The position numbers and the translations under genes were made by a program. This document shows positions 3,371 to 6,288 of a DNA stretch of 6,288 nt, in pieces. Source of the stretch: an uncultured Lautropia sp. GTDB lineage: Bacteria > Pseudomonadota > Gammaproteobacteria > Burkholderiales > Burkholderiaceae_E. The notes under the pieces are model-generated. The model was not told the DNA's origin. It worked only from the letters and a program-made list of their open reading frames with translations, and did not search any database. The stretch lies in NCBI GenBank assembly GCA_938046755.1, contig CALIXC010000123.1, positions 1 through 6,288 of the forward strand, read 5' to 3'. The stretch's first letter is position 1. Each line of letters begins with the position of its first letter.

Positions 3371-6288
3371 TCAGACCATCGGCACCTCGTGCAGCGGGTC
3401 GATCAGGTTCGACACCAGACTGCTGCTGGGGGCGTAGCTGATGTGGCCGTTGTCTGCAGTCGGCGATGCTTCACCGAAGAGTTCTTCGTGGCCCAGCAGG
3501 TCCTTGAGCTGCAGGGGCAGGGCTTTCGGACCGGATGCGGAATGTTGGTCAGAGGTTCCCTCATGCGACTCGCTATGCTGCTGCGGATCCGTGCCTTCCG
3601 GTGCGGAGGCCTGAGACACCTTGCCTTCTTGCTGCTGCTGGGCAGGGGATTGCGGCGGCTGCTCACCGTTCGCCGGCGGGTTGGAGACGGTCTGAGGCTG
3701 CTTGCCGCCTTCTTCCTGCGTGCTGGAAGTCTCCTGAGTCTTCGGGCTGCCTTCCGGCGCTGCCGGCGGGGTCGGAGCATGCTCATCCGACGGCGAGTGG
3801 GCCTGGCCCTGCACCGGGTCTTGCGTCTGACCCTGAGCCTGGTTCTGGGGGCCGGAGGGCTGATTCTGGCCCGAGGTCGAATCACTCTGTTGGGGCGCGT
3901 CGCTGTGCTCGCCTTCCGTCCGGCTGGCTTCGCCCGTGCCTGCGCTCGGGCCGGAGGGCTGCGAGGCATTTCCTGCCTGCGAGGGGTTCCCCGCCTGCGA
4001 GGGGTTCCCCGCCTGCGGGGCAGGGGATTGCTGCGGCTGGCTGCTGCTTTCCTGCGGGGCGGCTTCGGTGATCTTCACCTCGCGTGACACGGGGTTTGCC
4101 GCATCGGGGCCCTGCACGTTGTTGCCCTGTTCATCCACGGGCACGAACTTGAAGGAGGCTTTGCCATTGAACTTGCTGGCGTCCAGGTAGACACGGTCGA
4201 ACTCGGCCATGGTGATGAGATCGCCCTTGGAGACGGTTCGTGCCGCGTCGTCGTTACCGACTTTCAGCACCGGGCCTTCATAGCCGTCTTCGCCATGGAT
4301 GTAGAGGACGCGCACACCGGCAGGCGTCACGCCATCGGCACCCTTGAAGAGAGCCGCATCCAGGTGATGGTTGGCGTCATGGGCGACGCTCACTTCCTTG
4401 GCGTCGCTGCCGTAGTTGGGCAGGTTGGGCGTCTCATGGACGGTGACGGTCTGCAGGGGCGAACCGGCGATGGGCTGCTTGTGATGATCCAGCGCCTGGA
4501 AGGTGAAGGAACCCCCGTTGTTCTGGGCGGAATCCCAGGCGATGTGCTTGAAGTCCTCGAAGCTGACTTCACTGCCTTCTTTCAGCGGAGTGTAGGCGTC
4601 ACGGCCCTTGTTGACGAACAGGGCGGATTCTGCCGAGTTGGAGTCAGCCGTTTCATTGACTTTCCCGATGCGGATGAAGGCCGGTGCATCGTCGGCAGCC
4701 GTGCCCTTGAAGAGGGCTTCACCCAGGGTCTGCTTGATGTTCTGACGAACATCGACGGTCTGGGCGTCGCCTTCCTTATACCTGGGCGCTGCGGCGGCTT
4801 CGTCGATGCTGATGGTCTGGGCCTGCACCTTGGCGGCGTCGTAGTGGGCGTGGCCTTCTTCGGGGCGCACCGCGATGAAGCGGAATTCACCGCCCTTGGA
4901 GGTGCTGGCGTCCCAGCTCAGCTTCTCGAACTGGTCGGCGGTGATGACCTGATTGGCCTCCACGTTCTGGCCATCCAGTTTCAGCGTGCCCGGCTTGACC
5001 TCCAGGATCTTCACGGCACCGGCCGGGTGATCGGAATCGCTGCCCTTGAAGATGGCGGGGTCAAGCTTGGCGGTCGCGTCGTGGGCCACCTTGACGGGGT
5101 GCTGGGCCTGGTACTGGGGCAGGTGCTCGGCCGGTTGCGGGTCGGCCTTGTGCTCAGTGTCACCCTTGTGCTCGGCGTCACCATCATGGGCGTCCTTGAC
5201 CGGCGGCTTGTCGCTGCCCTGGGTGGGCTGGCCGCCTTGCTGCGCGTTGGCGTCGGTCTGGGCCGGGGCAGGCTGCGCCGGTGCCGTCGGCTGCTTCACC
5301 TCGGGCGATTCGGTGATGGAGATGTTGTGCGGCTGGGTATTGGGCAGCGGCTTGGCCGCTTTGGGGTCATCGCTGTCCACGGGCTGGAAGCGGATGGCGC
5401 CGGACTGGCTGTAGGTGGAGTTCCAGACCAGCTTGTCGAAGTCTTCGGCTTTGATGATCTGGCCTTCCTGCACGGGTTTGCCGTCCAGGGTCAGCGGAGC
5501 CTGGTAGTTGTCGTATTCGATGACGAAGCGGGACAGCTTGGCTTCGGCGCCCTGGGCGATGGTCTCGGGCTTGTGGCCGGTGTCATCGGTGCCGGTGGTG
5601 ATCATGGCGTTGCCCTGGTGCAGCTTGTTGCTGCCGATCCAGGCGGCCTTGCTGTTGTCGTTGTTCTCGCCCTGATGGCCCAGACCCTGGAGGTTCTCGT
5701 TCAGCCAGTCCAGTTCCTTCTGGTCATCGATGGTGAGCAGCTTGCCGCCCAGCTTCTCGGCATGGGCCTTGGCTTCGGCCAGGCTCATCGGGGTCTTGCT
5801 TTCGATGACTTCGTAGGCCGTCAGCACGGTCTTGCCGCCTTTGGCAGCATCACCCTGGGCCTGCTGGCCTTCGGCTGGCAGGGCACGGACAGCGAAGGGG
5901 CGAACGGCATGGATGCCCTGGACATCGGTGTCATGATCGGCGCTGGGCGTCTGTTTGGGGCCTTCGTCGCCGTAGCGGACGGAACGCGCGTTGGAATGCT
6001 CGCTTTCAGAGGCCTGGATGTGGGTGATCTGGACGAACTTGACCGGGGTGTTTGCGCCGGCGGAGTTCTCGAACACCGTCTTCAGGTTGGAGAGTTTCGT
6101 CTCGCCGGTTTCGGCCACCTTGGGTGCGCCAGGCTCACCCTGGGCAACGGCAGGGCCGGTCACGACGGTCTGGACCGGCTTCTGGGGCGCCGGCTGGGCT
6201 GCGGGCGGGTTGGCCGGGGTTTCAGCGGCCGGGGCCTGGGCAGCCGGGGTATCGGCGGCCGGGGTGGACGGTGCAGCAGGCTGCTGCG
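3371..6288 (-). CDS. Large modular adhesin-like protein, paralogue of the downstream gene, N-terminus beyond the window
   Basis: The frame enters the window open at 6288 and stops with TGA at 3371-3373, giving 971 visible residues (numbered here from the first complete codon). It starts in a Pro/Ala-rich linker (1-55). A split module (64-328) carries a C-type-lectin-like insert (157-260). After a Gln/His/Asp-rich linker come three plain cadherin-like or Ig-like modules (398-497, 511-617, 632-742), each with a pattern like L-ALFKG or L-PAIFKG, then V-I/V, then F-(K/R)-(L/I/V)-(W/Y). A long Gln/Ser/Pro/Gly linker (743-921) follows, then a 50-residue tail with LPLQLKDLLG. No cysteine and no RTX nonapeptide is visible. 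Module sequence and linker style match the downstream gene, so the pair probably arose by duplication. The likely role is a surface or secreted adhesin; the secretion route and ligand are inferred. The true start lies outside the window. Confidence 0.9.
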   Translation of the reverse strand, partial: QQPAAPSTPAADTPAAQAPAAETPANPPAAQPAPQKPVQTVVTGPAVAQGEPGAPKVAETGETKLSNLKTVFENSAGANTPVKFVQITHIQASESEHSNARSVRYGDEGPKQTPSADHDTDVQGIHAVRPFAVRALPAEGQQAQGDAAKGGKTVLTAYEVIESKTPMSLAEAKAHAEKLGGKLLTIDDQKELDWLNENLQGLGHQGENNDNSKAAWIGSNKLHQGNAMITTGTDDTGHKPETIAQGAEAKLSRFVIEYDNYQAPLTLDGKPVQEGQIIKAEDFDKLVWNSTYSQSGAIRFQPVDSDDPKAAKPLPNTQPHNISITESPEVKQPTAPAQPAPAQTDANAQQGGQPTQGSDKPPVKDAHDGDAEHKGDTEHKADPQPAEHLPQYQAQHPVKVAHDATAKLDPAIFKGSDSDHPAGAVKILEVKPGTLKLDGQNVEANQVITADQFEKLSWDASTSKGGEFRFIAVRPEEGHAHYDAAKVQAQTISIDEAAAAPRYKEGDAQTVDVRQNIKQTLGEALFKGTAADDAPAFIRIGKVNETADSNSAESALFVNKGRDAYTPLKEGSEVSFEDFKHIAWDSAQNNGGSFTFQALDHHKQPIAGSPLQTVTVHETPNLPNYGSDAKEVSVAHDANHHLDAALFKGADGVTPAGVRVLYIHGEDGYEGPVLKVGNDDAARTVSKGDLITMAEFDRVYLDASKFNGKASFKFVPVDEQGNNVQGPDAANPVSREVKITEAAPQESSSQPQQSPAPQAGNPSQAGNPSQAGNASQPSGPSAGTGEASRTEGEHSDAPQQSDSTSGQNQPSGPQNQAQGQTQDPVQGQAHSPSDEHAPTPPAAPEGSPKTQETSSTQEEGGKQPQTVSNPPANGEQPPQSPAQQQQEGKVSQASAPEGTDPQQHSESHEGTSDQHSASGPKALPLQLKDLLGHEELFGEASPTADNGHISYAPSSSLVSNLIDPLHEVPMV
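3374..3523 (-). other. C-terminal tail of the upstream protein, possible secretion signal
   Basis: The last 50 residues (ALPLQLKDLLGHEELFG to HEVPMV) follow a disordered linker and regain hydrophobic residues. The L-x-L-x-D-L-L motif resembles the beginning of C-terminal regions seen in adhesins exported by type I secretion. No RTX repeats precede it. The assignment to a secretion signal is inference; a short anchoring or partner-binding tail is the alternative. Confidence 0.35.
3524..4060 (-). other. Low-complexity Gln/Ser/Pro/Gly linker near the C-terminus of the upstream protein
   Basis: About 179 residues (743-921) are dominated by Gln, Ser, Pro, Gly, Glu and Thr, with almost no large hydrophobic residues, so the stretch is probably disordered. 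It includes a hexapeptide repeat of the type QAGNPS, and QNQ/QGQ-rich stretches. It links the last folded module to the short C-terminal tail. Confidence 0.7.
3957..4018. repeat. 18-bp in-frame tandem repeat in the linker
   Basis: The unit GCCTGCGAGGGGTTCCCC occurs identically at 3975-3992 and 3993-4010. A partial copy starts at 4011 and a decayed copy lies at about 3957-3974. In the minus-strand protein it encodes the hexapeptide repeat QAGNPS. The unit is a multiple of three, so copy-number change would keep the frame. Confidence 0.8.
4061..5095 (-). other. Three consecutive uninterrupted cadherin-like or Ig-like modules
   Basis: Three modules of about 100 to 110 residues lie in series at 4796-5095, 4436-4756 and 4061-4393. 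Each has a short strand, then L-(P/E/A)-A-(I/L)-FKG, a hydrophobic strand (AVKILEV, FIRIGKV, VRVLYIH), a mid strand (clearest as GTLKLDGQNV), an acidic F-K/R-(L/I/V)-x-(W/Y/L)-D(A/S) segment, G-G/A-(E/S)-F-(R/T/K)-F, and a closing strand ending in EA or ET. The pattern is like the cadherin-like repeats of bacterial surface proteins. These copies lack the lectin-like insert and so show what the uninterrupted module looks like. Confidence 0.6.
5507..5818 (-). other. C-type-lectin-like insert in the upstream gene
   Basis: Residues 157-260 of the visible protein begin AYEVIESKTPMS, continue AEAKAHAEKLGGKLLTID, carry KAAWIGSNK and end RFVIEYDNY. The AWIG segment is the closest of the three copies to the canonical WIG motif of C-type-lectin-like domains. 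The segment before it, with residues about 91-151 rich in Gln, Gly and Asp, is longer than in the paralogue's first copy. The host module resumes with APLTLDGKPV. Confidence 0.58.

Noticed and set aside
2772..3437. Several short plus- and minus-strand open frames in the gap between the genes
   Set aside because: They overlap each other in different frames, cross the terminator and palindrome, and encode no recognisable motif. GC-rich non-coding DNA gives such frames by chance.
3347..4087. 246-codon open frame on the plus strand
   Set aside because: It is antisense to the C-terminal linker of the upstream gene and is explained by the same codon bias. Its Leu/Arg-rich product matches no family I recognise.
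6161..6163. GTG as start codon of the upstream gene
   Set aside because: The same frame continues open upstream to the window edge with a matching Pro/Ala-rich linker, and the module that follows is internal in type. The gene start is outside the window.
1..6288. CRISPR array, tRNA, rRNA or insertion sequence
   Set aside because: No regularly spaced direct repeats with unique spacers, cloverleaf, rRNA-like sequence or transposase was seen. The repeats found are coding modules or short linker repeats.

Overview
The window is GC-rich, and its coding sequence strongly prefers G or C at third codon positions. TTA, CTA and TCA codons are so scarce that long open frames appear antisense to the real genes. 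Very large, cysteine-free, modular proteins with Pro/Ala/Gln/Gly-rich linkers suggest a high-GC Gram-negative bacterium. A beta-proteobacterium such as a member of Burkholderiales is plausible, but the sequence alone does not settle it.

Layout: two large genes lie on the minus strand and both run off the window. The upstream gene enters at 6288, already inside its reading frame, and stops at 3371; only its last 971 residues are visible. A 523-base non-coding gap follows (2848-3370). It holds two stem-loops, a strong intrinsic terminator for the upstream gene, and then the probable control region of the second gene. The downstream gene starts at 2847 and is still open at position 1; its first 949 residues are visible. 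No gene on the plus strand is supported.

The two genes are paralogues. Both encode strings of about 100-residue beta-sandwich-like modules, resembling the cadherin-like or Ig-like repeats of large secreted adhesins, joined by low-complexity linkers. Three modules (two in the downstream gene, one in the upstream gene) are interrupted by a segment resembling a C-type-lectin-like domain: a conserved AYEVI start, a GGKL(L)-(S/T)-ID core, an A-W-(M/L/I) motif and a FVIE(Y/I) end. The interrupted module then resumes with its usual (S/A)PL-L-G-PV strand. No Sec signal peptide is visible at the one complete N-terminus, which instead has an Ala/Lys helical stretch and a hydrophobic segment followed by Gly/Ser. 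The one complete C-terminus has a short tail with an L-x-L-x-D-L-L motif after a disordered linker. This fits surface or biofilm adhesins exported by a type I secretion system, but no transporter or RTX repeat lies in the window, so that role is inference.

The terminator and the separate upstream region of the second gene suggest that the two paralogues are transcribed independently, despite lying in tandem.
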